NCBI RefSeq assembly: GCF_026914265.1
Contig: NC_069138.1
Coordinates: forward strand, 30,926,262-30,990,261
Reading direction: 5' to 3'
Source of the DNA: Mya arenaria
Lineage: Eukaryota; Mollusca; Bivalvia; Myida; Myidae
DNA length: 64,000 nt
The notes below the pieces were generated by a model. That model saw only the letters and a program-made list of their open reading frames with translations. It did not search any database and had not been told where the DNA came from. The number at the start of each line of letters is the position of its first letter. Positions within the stretch are counted from its first letter, which is position 1. The position numbers and the translations under genes are program-made. Positions 47,896 through 59,434 of the stretch are shown one piece after another.

Positions 47896-49059
47896 CTGTT
47901 ACTACAGCATTCGACAAAATGACAAAGATGGCACGTTAAATATAAGGAAAAAATATATGTACGCATTGATCGCATTAAGTGGTATCAGTACAGTGTACCA
48001 CATATTATAATTAAAATTATTATGAAGAGTAGCATACTGCAACAAGGTATTATAATGTTATGATAGTCTTAAACATAATATAAATCAAGCTCTATGCAAT
48101 AGTTGTAGAAACATAAAAGGAAGGAACTTTTTGCGCGTCCTGATTCTTATTTTAAAACACCCGATGACTTCTTATTTTGAATCTTGGCAACGTGAGGGTA
48201 CACCAAGAATGTTTTTCCTGTAAGAAAGCGTCATAATTTAGTGAAAACCTTTAAAACTTTTATTGCGCTTTAATAATGATGAACACTTAAACCTGAATAA
48301 GGGTACACTAAAGGTTCACTTTTTAAATCGAATATCATCAATGAACAGTAAAACCACTTTGTTATGACAGAAAAGGTAAACTATCAAAGAAACAATGTTT
48401 CAAATCAGTCTCTGTCGTGTAGAGAATATAAAGTCAATAGGGGCCTTACATTGTATGGCGATGACAACTTAGTCGGTTCGTGTTTAAAAATCATTCGCTT
48501 GTATATTTCTGAAACAAATGTATATCGGAGGTAATTAATCTACTACGCAATGATCTCCCTCAAGTGAGAAAAAATAAATTATTCATTTTGTATTTCATTA
48601 GTTGTAACATAAGAAACAACAACAAATAAAATGTTTGTTCCCGGTTTTCCAGCCTAACCTAGTATTTTTGGCACGGCTGTAATTGTTTGTTGGCAAGGAA
48701 CACTTTTGTGTATATTTTTTCGATATCTCAGTACATCGGACAGACACTTAAATATAATGATTTTATGTTTACCTCTGACCCAGACAATATGGCAACGGTA
48801 TTAAGTAAGAATATCATATTAAGATAATCATACACTGAGGCTTAATAGATCTGACTTACCAATCCCATATAAGAAGGCTTTGGAATCAGTAGCAAACGTA
48901 AGTATCGGCTTAATCAATTGCGAGATTTACTTAAGACACAAAATGATAAGATAAAACAAATGAATGCTGACTTCAGTTTGATATAAAAGTATGTCTACTT
49001 AAAAAATCGATGTGTCACAGACCTAAATTATTATATATGATTGTGTGTTCCAACCAACC
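47896..49059. other. AT-rich intergenic DNA, nothing recognised
   Basis: No supported exon, RNA gene or repeat. Confidence 0.5.
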
Positions 49060-49500
49060 AAGCATCCGGCAGCCAGTCCTTATCCATACTAATATTACAT
49101 CTTCCATCAGTTTAGTAACAATCTCTCACACAAGACAGGCAGTCCTTGACGGGAGGGGACCCTCCTCACGCGCCCTCCCTTTCTTGTTGCATTCTGTCAC
49201 ACAAACACGGTGTTGCATGACAATAGGGGACACACTCTCCGTTAATGTTAAATTGGGAGAATAAGTGCCCGGTATGGGGCTCGAACCCATGATTACCAGG
49301 ACACCATCACGATGGCCAAAACCAACAAAGCAGCTGGCTGCCAGTCCTTATCCACACACACACACACGCACGCACGCACGCACGCACACACGCACGCACG
49401 CACATACACACACGCACACACACCGTCCATCATTTTAGTCACAATTGTTCACACAAGATACGGTGTTTTGGGGAGAGGGGAGGAACCTCACGCACCCTGA
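49060..49500 (-). mobile_element. Two tandem antisense tRNA-derived SINE segments
   Basis: On the - strand a B box (GGGTTCGAGCCCC, complement of 49277-49289) sits 3' of GGTTTTGGCCATCGTGATGG. The module GGATAAGGACTGGCWGCC with GCGTGAGG and CTTGTGTGARMRATTGT occurs twice, at about 49335-49500 and 49060-49200, so two related elements or a partial tandem are present. A microsatellite interrupts the first. The open frames here are shadows of the repeat. Confidence 0.65.
49353..49423 (+). repeat. (CA)n/(CGCA)n microsatellite
   Basis: CACACACACACACGCACGCA and continuing alternation over 70 bp. It lies inside the SINE segment and is strictly alternating purine/pyrimidine. Confidence 0.95.
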
Positions 49501-50416
49501 CCCTAAAACGTTTTAGTATTATTAAGTTTTTGTAGTGAAAATATAGGAAGATTATTTACTGCTCCGTCAAAATGGAAAATTGTGTGTCTGGTGATAAAAC
49601 TCGGGACTAAACGGACGTGTGTTTCTGAAACTCAGATATATAAATGATATAAACCAAAAACTGCTGAATCCACAGCTTTGATAAACTCTCTTTTTAAATT
49701 AATGGTAGCAGCGGTGCAACAGTAAGTTGGTTATAGGTCGTTACCTTCCCTTTTTAAATATATGAGGAAATTGGGCTCGTGGTGTATTGGATAGGTGTCT
49801 TCTTTTCTTTTTTGATTACATAGTCCTTCCTAGTTTTTGTTTTGATTTTCCATTCATCCAATTTCTATTTATCTTTATTGCATGTTCTAAAAAACAGGAC
49901 AGTTATCGGCCTCTTGTGTAATTTTGGTCAACGCTCGCCTGCGCACTTACAAGATACACGAAACAAACATCTTTATTTATAGTCGGGTATATGGTTTACA
50001 AAATTATCTGAATTAACTATTTTGACATGGTTAACAAACATACTAAACAAAACATAACAATACATGACAATGAATAGATGAACTCGATATAAAAGCATAT
50101 CGTTAAAAATAACTTACATATATTCACAAAAACCGTTTCTAATTATATGGATGCAAATACTTACACAAAATACAATGAAAAAGAGACTGTATACAATGAT
50201 AATGTCATATTATTTTCTGCGTTTGAGTGAATCGAATTAGAAGAAAATTATTTTCCCTTGTGTGACAGTAATGGAATAACCGCCAGGTGGCGTTTTATAT
50301 GCACGAGTGGTTCATAGGAACGAGTATTTCGTGCGTATATGAATGTAAAGGCATTCAGCGCTGGGAAGCCGATACGCTCACATCGATACAATTGATTGTA
50401 ACATTTTACAAGCAAA
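49501..50416. other. Intergenic DNA with possible SINE head
   Basis: GGGCTCGTGGTGTATTGGAT at 49775-49794 looks like the A-box region of a truncated tRNA-derived SINE. Nothing else is recognised. Confidence 0.4.
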
Positions 50417-50494
50417 TCGAGGGGTGAAAGCGAAAAGGTTCTAAGTGACATTAAATAAAGAAGCAGATAGAACCTTTTCGCTTTCACCCCTCGA
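50417..50494. repeat. Perfect 26-bp hairpin with 26-bp loop
   Basis: The left arm 50417-50442 (starting TCGAGGGGTGAAAGCGAAAA) and right arm 50469-50494 are exact reverse complements around a 26-base loop. It is GC-richer than its surroundings. It could be the fold-back end of a transposon or a structured RNA; it is not a bacterial terminator in this context. Confidence 0.9.
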
Positions 50495-51930
50495 AATGTT
50501 TACGGTGAAAGTTTTCTGTTATTATGCAATTTCATCATATAAATGATCTTTTTGTTCTCACTTGTATACATAGCGTTGTAATTGACAATTGTATATTTTG
50601 ATATAGTACGTGACATGAATCATATAAATGATATGCATTTTATACCTAATTGTTAAGGAGCTTATGGGTGATGAGGCCCGACATCTAGTGGTACGAGACA
50701 AATCCTGTAAATCTGGATGACAAACGGGCAGAGGTTTCTGAGTTTTCCCGAGAAGGAGGGTTTTATGTCAGTTTTTCCTCGGCCACGTCTGTAAGCTCCA
50801 TTTTTGTCAGGCATGTTGTTACCAGACATCTTTGCTCATGTTGCAAGTTTATGCTGTATGTGTTTATTGGTTTCCCAAATCGCTTCACTGAGCTTTCCAA
50901 AATAATACCATTGAAAAGTATTGATTTTGTTGTTTTCTATATATAGGATATGAGGTCATAAAATGGTATTAAGGGAAAATAGTTTTTCTGGCTGTACGGT
51001 TTTAACAGCATGTATTTATGATAATAATACTATGCATTTAAGACAGCGTTGCTGCAATTACCGTTATATGTGCATGATAATTACAGCATAGTAGTGCGTA
51101 GTTTGCGAAAATGATTTGCAATGAGAAGGTACTTAACTTATCATGAAATTCAAAGTACTACGTCTAGTGCTGGCATCATCAGAAACCTTAGAATATGGAT
51201 ACACGGTTTCTCCTATGAGAAATCGGTCACTACCTAAACATCCAAACTGTGTAATGTGTAATTGTAAATACTTAATCGTAACACCTCATTAATAACTTGC
51301 CGGATAAAACTACACAGTTGCACGTGTTCGATAGGTGTTTATGATACATACATATGAAACAAACAATAATAAACATTGACCATTGTTATTTAATTTTGAT
51401 ATTTGATATTCATATTCAGCATTGCTTCCTAAAATATTTGCTGTTATTTGAATATCATATCTTGTACAGTTAGTGTAAGCCATTCTGCTGAAAACAAAAC
51501 TCTTTTTCCGTTAAGGTATTGGATACAAGATATTTAGTGAAGCACCTGATATATTTGTTTTTCTTTTGAAGTGAAAACATATAATAAAACACATTGAGAA
51601 TTTACAAGAGTAAACTGTCTAGGAGTGGATCAGCCTTTTAAATGATAAAATGTTTAATAGTCAATCTGTTTGTTAAAAGAAAATGCTGCTTATATGATAA
51701 ACAACATTTAATTGTACAGTTATAACAACGAATTATTGGTATATTCCACTCATATTCGAGACGTTTTAGAAGCAAATTTGAATTTACTTCTAACGCCATA
51801 TAAATCATTTCATTTATATCACAGGTATCAACAAATCAAGTTGAGTAACTTGTATCCAAAATTCAAAAAGGTTCAACATAAATTTGAAAACAAAATGTAT
51901 TTAAAAATTCAAAGCTGAGAATTCAAGAAT
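50495..51930. other. 3' flank of copy 2 and intergenic DNA
   Basis: AT-rich with no recognised gene. It includes whatever 3' UTR copy 2 has; no canonical AATAAA on the - strand is obvious close to its stop codon. Confidence 0.45.
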
Positions 51931-52109
51931 TCACGAGGTTTTCAGTTTAAGGTTCATGTATGTTGCATTCTCCACGGAGAAAATTCTTCTTCCTTCAATT
52001 TCATTCGAGAGCGAGTCGTAGGGGTTCTCCTCACAGCGTCTGCTTAAATTACTGTACGGCGAGGAAGCAATATCATTTTCCTGCTCAGTCCACTCGTAGG
52101 TAGGATTAT
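51931..52109 (-). CDS. Receptor copy 2 exon 12: cytoplasmic tail
   Basis: Acceptor tttaag|AT and stop TGA at 51931-51933, same length as in copy 1. By direct comparison 38 of 58 residues are identical. SPYS, ENPYDS and ATYMNL are intact, while Y975 is replaced and a tyrosine appears one position later (PTYEW). Confidence 0.85.
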
Positions 52110-52244
52110 CTTAAAGTACAAAACGTATAATGTGCGATGGGCATAATTGGGTCATTAGCTGTCTTCACAAGAAAAAGGCAGAACAAACTGCATGTTTTAA
52201 AAACATTAAACGTGAGATACCAATACTATTTGAAATGTCTCTGT

Positions 52245-52445
52245 GAAAGTTTACATCAATCGATTGTTGCATCAGTGGCCACCTCTCACAAGAGATTGTG
52301 GGTTTGATTCTCATTCGAGGGGGACTGGTATAGTGGCACATGTGGTTTTCTCTCATAGAGGTTGTGGGTTCGATCCCCATCAGGTTGAGACTGGAGTAGT
52401 GGTTCATGTGGCCATTTCTCACACTATAGATTACGGGATTGATCA
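52245..52445 (+). repeat. Three tandem tRNA-like units in intron 11 of copy 2
   Basis: Three units of about 62 bp share an AGTGG start and a B-box-like core: TGTGGGTTTGATTCTC, TTGTGGGTTCGATCCCC and TTACGGGATTGATC. The middle one is an excellent B box. They look like a multimerised tRNA-derived SINE head and are absent from the 315-bp intron 11 of copy 1, so they arrived after the duplication. Confidence 0.7.
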
Positions 52446-52989
52446 TTTTATAAAAGCCTCTGAAAATCGACACAAGCATTCTACCAAATTTTGTTACAGT
52501 CGAGCTGAATGACTTTAGTATAAACTAAATTTTAATAAGGGAGGGATTGGCTTGAGCCGTATTTTCTAAAACCCTTCTCTAAAAGTAATGACTATGAAAG
52601 ACATTGCTTCTGGTAGTATACCAAACAAAACTATATTATCACAAACTACTGTTTACATCTAAATCTATAGTTCTCGTTTGGTGACAGCCAAAGCCATGAA
52701 CTGTAAAGATTTTAATTGTGGTGTCGCGGGGTCAATTTGCCCTGCTCTATATGTTTGTGTTAGTGTCATATGTCTACATGTATGTTTATCCAGTACACAT
52801 ACCTTCCAAGTCCATCTTTCTTGTGATAATCTATTTTCCTATTATTTCATTCCGTTCAGTCATTCCTATCATCCACTAAGTCATATACTAATTTTACTTT
52901 CATTTTCGCTTTCACTTTCTATATTTATTAAATTAGTTTGCCTCGTTCACAGTTGGTGGCGGTATTTTCCTCGTGCGAAGCGCACGCAT

Positions 52990-53247
52990 ATTTTGTCGAA
53001 GGAGACGTAAACATCGTTTGATAAATTTGGAAACTTTATTGTCTTTTTTCTTCATAAAAATGTATTTGGATAATTCCAGGTATGATTTATTACTATAATA
53101 TACATGTTGGCATTGTGTGAATTTGTCTTGTGTAATTTGATGTATTTGCACTCATATTTTGTCGATGTAGAAGTAAACATCGTTTGATAAATTTGGAAAC
53201 TTTATTGTTTTATTTCTTCATAAAAGTGTATTTGGATAATTCCAGTC
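52990..53247 (+). repeat. Direct repeat, about 93 bp, 165 bp apart
   Basis: The segments 52990-53082 and 53155-53247 both carry CATATTTTGTCGA, GTAAACATCGTTTGATAAAT and GTATTTGGATAATTCCAG with few differences. Both lie in intron 11 of copy 2. Confidence 0.85.
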
Positions 53248-53369
53248 GCCCTGAGAGACGAACCATTTTCATTCTCGACAGTGGGATAACATGTATAACA
53301 ATAAGGGAAACGTAGTCTATATGTGTTAAGGTTTACGCTTTATATGTGATCAAAAAGACGAATGTGTAC

Positions 53370-53422
53370 CTTTATGATACGATACTGGACATTCCTTTCT
53401 TTCCACAGCATTGGAACGGCGC
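53370..53422 (-). CDS. Receptor copy 2 exon 11: juxtamembrane segment
   Basis: Acceptor taacag|GC and donor AAAG|gtacac. Encodes RRSNAVERKECPVSYHK, one codon shorter than copy 1; RRSNA and YHK are kept. It was located by searching for the copy 1 pattern and shows how strongly the middle of this short exon has changed. Confidence 0.85.
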
Positions 53423-53479
53423 CTGTTAAAAGATTGTTTAATAAGTGATTGCAACATTACATAAATCAGACCCCTTGGC

Positions 53480-53650
53480 ACAATGTTTTTCAAATGTGTG
53501 GTCTTGTATTGAGGGGAAACCCGGGGAACTCCAACAAAACTCACTGTCCCAGTTTGGTGACCGTAAAGCAAACTGACAGGCTCAGGCCGGAAATTTAACT
53601 TGGGACGCTATGATGAGGGGCGTGTGCGCTGACCCCTGTGCTAACCGGAA
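53480..53650 (-). mobile_element. Decayed tRNA-derived SINE in intron 10 of copy 2
   Basis: Complement strand: A-box region TTAGCACAGGGGTCAGCG, degenerate B box (GTCCCAAGTTAAATTTCC), then TTCCCCGGGTTTCCCCTC and ATACAAGACCACAC. It sits about 226 bp upstream of exon 11, as the SINE at 39608 sits 219 bp upstream in copy 1: the same insertion inherited by both copies. Confidence 0.8.
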
Positions 53651-54300
53651 AAACACATTTCGATTCTGTGTTAAAATGGTATTACGAGTATATTCAATTG
53701 TATAAGACTGTAATTTTATTTTTCTGTTTTGCCCATAATCTGACAAACTTGTTCATTTCTTTAAATATTGAGTAAATATAAATCATTTTGATATGGTCTG
53801 CAATTAATAAAAATTGATGTAAAAATAGATGCAAATTGTAAACGATTTTTGATTTGATTTTAAAGATTAGTTGGGCAGATAAACTCAATGAATTGCTTGG
53901 ATCTTATTTAAACCGTGGACATAATGGTAATTCTTTGAAGAGTACTTGCCTTCTGTGTTTTTTTTGAGAATAAATTCCTCACACAAAACAACAAGTTAAA
54001 TATGGTGTCGTAACATAACTTAGCTATCAGTTCTTTGCTTTAGTTTAAAAATTGCAGATTCGTGTTTTCTTTAAAACCGTTTCTGACTGGCTAGGAATGC
54101 TTCAGCGTGTGAGAAGATTTGTTTTAAAAATTTACTAAGATTAATCATTTGGCATTGACCCTGTGCCATTCAGCGGTTTTAATGCTTAAACTATCTTCTA
54201 ATGTGCTTGTTTTTGTAGTTTTTCATATAAATATTGAAACTTATCTAGTGAATTTCTAGTTTTGAGAAAGTTTGCAAGCGAACAGAAACATAAACTATAC

Positions 54301-54409
54301 CTTTTGATCACAAGATAGACAACAACAGCCACACCAAGAAAAACAACTATAGCTCCGGATGTAGAAAGCACAACTGCCAACACCGGATTATCATCTTTAT
54401 GCATGGATA
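54301..54409 (-). CDS. Receptor copy 2 exon 10: transmembrane helix
   Basis: The acceptor is gatgaag|TA, with a weaker pyrimidine tract than in copy 1 (gatgcag); donor AAAG|gtatag. Encodes SMHKDDNPVLAVVLSTSG and then VVFLGVAVVVYLVIK. The helix is fully conserved in character. Confidence 0.88.
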
Positions 54410-54769
54410 CTTCATCAACTAAAACACAAAGCTTTCTTTAAAAAATGAACACTTCATATACAAGTATTGTGTATCTTTGTGTAAGGTTAGCTATAAATAG
54501 AGAACATTTATAGAGATTCCAAACCCGATAAGAGCATTGAAAAAAAGAAGATTTTTTTATAATTGCTAATATATGCTTTAAGGGTTCAAGAATTTCATCT
54601 GATAAACGTACAGCCTTGAAAACGTATTGATAAAATGTGTACATGCCTTAAATTAAGTTTCATACATTGAATCTTTCGTTGACTCTTTCGAAATAATAAC
54701 AAATATCTTCGCATCCGTTAAAGATCGTTTTCTTAATCGCAATTTCCAGTTTAGACATGCAAAGCTTAC

Positions 54770-55078
54770 CTTCACAACTGTCTCCGACATGCTTATTTAT
54801 GCCTTCGATACATACGGCCGACGAGGGCTGCATAGCGTTGTTGATTGCAATAAAAGTGATATAAGATGTGCAGGTGAAATTGTCGACTATCTTTGTTGAA
54901 GACTCGTTGAATGAAATCTCAGCATACAACGTCGATTCTGTTGTGTTCGAGAAATTGTGCAGTTCTTCTTTTATCAAACATCGGGTATCAATACCTATAC
55001 GGTATGATCTTATTCCACTTTCCGGATCAGAAAATCCATGCCAGTTGACAACTGAGTATCGTTGTGTACCATTTGTAT
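54770..55078 (-). CDS. Receptor copy 2 exon 9: membrane-proximal domain
   Basis: Acceptor ttgcag|AT and donor GAAG|gtaagc, 309 nt. Keeps WHGFSDPESGIRSYRIGI and AINNAMQPSS, but the loop after the cysteine is five residues longer (EELHNFSNTTESTLYAEI), adding an N-glycosylation sequon (NTT). Confidence 0.88.
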
Positions 55079-55288
55079 CTGCAATAGTGATAGGTTTTTT
55101 TTCAGATAAATGAAATAAAATATCAATAGACGTTATGTATGAGAAAGTAGCGAATTAAATTCAGTTAAGTAATAAATATGCCTGGATTAAACGCCAATCT
55201 TCAACATTACATAGAGGAGGATTGTTTGATAGTTGTTTGTTTCAGTGTAAGATTGCAACACATCTCACCGAGTGACCATGAAAAACTT

Positions 55289-55420
55289 AATTTACATTGT
55301 GGCGTGGCCACGAGTGACATATTTACTTTTTGTGTTAACGGGGTAGAATGTTTTAATTTACATTGTGGTGTGGCCACGAGTGACATATTTACTTTTTGTG
55401 TTAACGGGGTAGAATGTTTT
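55289..55420 (+). repeat. 66-bp exact tandem duplication
   Basis: 55289-55354 and 55355-55420 differ at one base (GTGGCGTGG versus GTGGTGTGG). It lies in intron 8 of copy 2. The open frame across it repeats because 66 is divisible by three; it is not a gene. Confidence 0.95.
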
Positions 55421-56208
55421 GTGATGATTGTATTTGGTTAAGGAAAGTGCATGGAATCGTATGCAAATGCGACGTTGTCTTGCGTCTCAGCCATGTGCGC
55501 GATGACGTTTTATTCGAACGTGAATTCGGTCTCTCTAAATAGTGAACACTTTCAAATTGTTATTTAAATGTTTGAAACACTGAAACAGATTTTTTATTTC
55601 TCATATTAATGTTTATAATTCATCGAAAAAATATATTGAATAGAGGATAGATACCACTTTTTTGGAATACCCCTTTGCTACCCGGCAACCCTTTGGACGC
55701 CCCTTATGCGCAGTTTTGATCGCGGATAAATGACGTAGACTGTCGTTCAAACGCCGGCTCGTGGATAAATAGTTTTCAAAGATTTGATTTTAAATTTAAT
55801 TTTACTGTCTTGTTTAGTTTTTTAAAAAATTTACCCATAAACATTTATTTATCCATTTTATTCCTACATGGACCGAATTACACCATTCGCCATTTGATGA
55901 ATGCGTATTTGAAAGTTTCATTTATGATCGAACATTAATTTTCTACTGTACGGAAGTAAATAGTCGAACATTCAGCTTCAAAAACGTTCCAATAAGGGGA
56001 TTGACATAATTAACTGATTCATAATTGAGGTTTTCTTTTTTATCAAAGGGAAGTTACTACTATTGATTTCAAAAAGTAGTTCTTAAAGTTTGTATTTTCA
56101 CTCCAAAGTCTGCAGTTAAATTTCATTGCTGTTATTTCAATGGCAAAACCTATATTACACAAAAATCATGCAGGAAATCGTATTCATATTAAAAATGAGC
56201 AGATTTAC
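55421..56208 (-). other. Remainder of intron 8, copy 2
   Basis: AT-rich, no exon or repeat recognised. This intron is 1130 bp versus 479 bp in copy 1, so it has gained or kept extra sequence. Confidence 0.5.
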
Positions 56209-56464
56209 CATTGAATTGCGATTGTTCTATGGATACATTGCCCACTTGTGGCGGAGTTTCGTCTACAACTACTGTAATCCGTTTTTCACTTATCAAGCCT
56301 GCTTTGTTCTTGACCGATATATTGAAAAAGTATTCTTCATTTTGTACACCAATGATCATGTTATCATTTATGCTTTCGGATAGGTCGATGTTGTACTTGG
56401 AGACTTCACAGTGCCCAATCTTCGGACAATAACATGTGCTATCGTACTTGATGTCACACATTTC
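56209..56464 (-). CDS. Receptor copy 2 exon 8
   Basis: Acceptor ttgcag|GA and donor AATG|gtaaat, 256 nt, open throughout. MCDIKYDSTCYCPKIGHC and VDETPPQVGNVSIEQSQFN are almost unchanged from copy 1; it is one of the best conserved exons. Confidence 0.88.
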
Positions 56465-56712
56465 CTGCAATAAATATCAGGCGAAATTTGTTTTTTTGTA
56501 AGAAAACTTTTGTATGCCGGAAGAAGGAAGGCAGTACAAATTGTTTAAGCCTTAAAGGCAATTAAATAAAATGTAATAAATACTTTAGCTTGGACATTCT
56601 ACGTCTTACATGTCTTATTGCATACGAGATAATTTCAGATAATTGAGATGTTATTATTAAAGTTTTTGATTACTACGTTAGTAAAACTAATAAATATATC
56701 TACCGTAGAAAC

Positions 56713-57864
56713 CTTTTGACCAAAGATTTGTGCTGATAAAAACTCTGTGTCAGCTTTTGAATCGCCAAATGTCCAAGTTGCACAGCAAATTCCACTGTGT
56801 TTGTCAAGAGCATTGAAAGTCAATTTCATCTTCGATAAGTCCGTGATGGAATGTACATAAAGCATTTCGTTTTCATCTTTCTCAAGCCTAATTTCATTGA
56901 GGTGTGGCGCTGAGCGATCGATAAATACAGTTCGCTTATCGCTAAGAGTATTTCCAGCTATATCAATAGCCTTTACATTCAGTGTGTATATATCACCGTC
57001 ATTAACCATCAAATCTTTGCAAAACGATTGGTTCGTGAACGAGGGAACTAGATTTTCTCCTGAAAATGAACCATTATTATGGCTCCACGAAACTTCGTAT
57101 GCTACGATACCGTATACATTTGATGTTCCGGAAACAGGTATTTTTCCAGTTGTTTGCTCGCATGAACCGGTGATGAGACCGTGCGGGTCGGGCTCAATAG
57201 GATTCAGAAGTTCATTATGAATGTAGAAATCGTTGTAAAAGTAATCTTTCCAGCTTACACAGACATCGTTGTGATGAGTTTGCCATGTGTAATCTGTGTC
57301 ATGTGAGGCAGATGTAATCTAAATGGCTTATCATTCCAAATTTGAATTGATGAAGAGTTATCGTAGAGAACAAATCGCCGACACTGACGGACATTGTCTG
57401 CTACATCCTTAACCTCCAGTGTAAAACAATAGAGCCTTGGTGTGTCTGAAGTAAGATTTAGACTCATGTTTTTGACTGTATTACTAACCTTTATATTTAG
57501 AACATTGGTTGTGTAATCTACATGTAATTTCCCGCCAGAGGGCAAAACCTCATTTACGCGAACTTCATAGCTCTCAATAGATGAAGCGGAGCGCGACGCT
57601 CCCCCTGAAGGGACAGGATCTACCCAACCGTTAAACTTAATATGGTGGAGATTTGATCGTGTTATCCGTTCGTCCAGTTGGAGTGGCTTAGTGGTACATG
57701 TCGATAGATGTGAACAGTGTTCAGGTGGCTGGCTGTCATACCGATAGCAGATTGTTCGTCGTTCCACAGTTTTACGATAAGGTTTGGAACTGAGAACAAG
57801 GTGGGTTCTTGTATCCTTGGCTTTTAAGTAACCACCGCCTTTAGTTTCGAATTCTAAACACAGC
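56713..57864 (-). pseudogene. Receptor copy 2 exon 7 with frameshift
   Basis: Acceptor aaacag|GC and donor AAAG|gtttct, 1152 nt. Relative to copy 1 one T is missing near 57316-57317 (AGATTACAT versus AGATTTACAT), so the frame runs to a TAA at 57255-57257. Downstream sequence is homologous in the original frame to the end of the exon (CKDLMVNDGD, AIDIAGNTLS, IDRSAP), so only this one base disrupts it. Confidence 0.88.
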
Positions 57865-57987
57865 CTGTTTCAAAATAATTAAATACAAGTTGGAATTATT
57901 CCCGTACTTTAACATTTGCAAAAGAACTGTTCTCGATTTGAATTAATGCCATGAATAAAATAATCAACATATCAACAATTTACTTAC

Positions 57988-58120
57988 GCCTGGCCATTTG
58001 CGAGTGAGTATGCAGTTGAGGAAACAGTAAGATTATGTGAATCGTAATGCCTGCTCTTAACAGACTGGCTCAAGTTTATATCGATAAGCCGTCGGTTTGT
58101 TGCTAACGTAGTGAGCAAAG
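57988..58120 (-). CDS. Receptor copy 2 exon 6
   Basis: Acceptor ggacag|CT and donor AGGC|gtaagt, 133 nt, open. Same splice junction bases as copy 1. Intron 5 beyond it is 350 bp versus 170 bp. Confidence 0.87.
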
Positions 58121-58470
58121 CTGTCCCAAATACAGACACATTTTGAGTATTGACTTATCAAAAAATATAACAGCGAATGAAAAACATAACACAAGTTTTT
58201 AACATAGTTTTAGTCTTAGCAAACCTATACATTGTACATGCACAAACAACATTGTAAATCAAAAGACTTTGTATTGACCCACACACTGAAATCGGAACTT
58301 GTATTCTTTTGTTCAAATATTACCTTATGTAAATCAGATGTAAACTTTTACTAGCAATTAGACATACATTTTCGCATAATTCAATCATACAAATATGTGA
58401 TTCATAGCATGGAAATAATAACATAAATATTCGGAAATGAAATTCTGAATATTTGTTTTGCTGTACGTAC

Positions 58471-58862
58471 CTGATACGGATTGCCTTTTGATATATATCG
58501 TTGTGTCCGTTATTCCGAAGGCCTGTTCGACAATAAATGACGGAGGCGAGTATCTGGAAATGTCAATTGTGTATTCCGTGCTCAAATCAAACTGAATTGT
58601 GAACGGCTGATAATTGCCGTACATATCTTGCAAATATTGACATGCACTTGAAATTCTTGATGACATTGCCCTCTTCTTTTCACCGTTTGGACCGATTGTA
58701 ACAGTGTCACAAGTTAAGATAGATGGTTTCTTAGTTGGATGACACGAGGTTTCTGCAGAATTTGAATCTTGCTAAACCCCGTCGCGCACGTGCAGTCCTT
58801 CGTTAGACCATTTGTGCTGCAGCTGCCAGGCCAACAGTAGTGGTTGTTCCAGGAACACATCT
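58471..58862 (-). pseudogene. Receptor copy 2 exon 5 with frameshift
   Basis: Acceptor cattag|AG and donor TCAG|gtacgt, 392 nt. The EGF-like core is intact (C..YCWPGSCSTNGLTKDCTC), but next to GFSKI one base is missing near 58764 (AAGATTCAAATTC versus AAGATTTTAAATTC), giving a stop at 58714-58716. Beyond it the original frame continues with CDTVTIGPNGEKKRAMSS. Confidence 0.88.
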
Positions 58863-59434
58863 CTAATGAAACAAAAAATAATAGTATTTAAATACTTTTC
58901 TTACAAGCATTTGGATTTTAAGTTATAACAGAAAAACATTATATACAACAACATTTGTGGTGACCTCATATGCATATAAATGAAATTTAACGTTTTCTTA
59001 AACATCACATACTACTTGAAATTAAAAATTGTCATTGTGATGAATTACGGTCCAAATGAAATTAAGTTATTGATAGACTTTATTTTAGATAAAACTATTG
59101 ATAACTTTTTTCCATTGACAAATAATAAATGTAAAAGTTTATTTGTATTTTTGGGGGGCTAGGTCCATATTCACTAACTCAGTGTGACTTTGAAACTCAA
59201 TGAGGAAAAGTGATTTTTCAAATGTCACGGATGATCTTCAATATAGTTATTTTTACAAAAATATTGGAATAATTGTCAAACACAGTATTTGCAACATATA
59301 TTTCCGGTATCGTATTCACTAACGTCTTCAGTCTGAGTATAAGACTTAAGCTTCAAGGCTTCAATTGTTCATTTTTTTGTCCCAAGTATTTCGAAAATAT
59401 TGTTGTTGTTTTGTAAATATTTATAGATCCTTAC

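Noticed and set aside
49010..49500. Histidine/threonine-rich open frames
   Set aside because: Translation of a microsatellite and antisense SINE pieces.
52165..52479. 104-residue - strand frame containing GIEPTTS-like text
   Set aside because: Typical shadow of tRNA-derived repeat units; not a protein family.
55178..55441. 87-residue + strand frame with an internal repeat
   Set aside because: It is produced by the 66-bp tandem duplication in an intron of copy 2.
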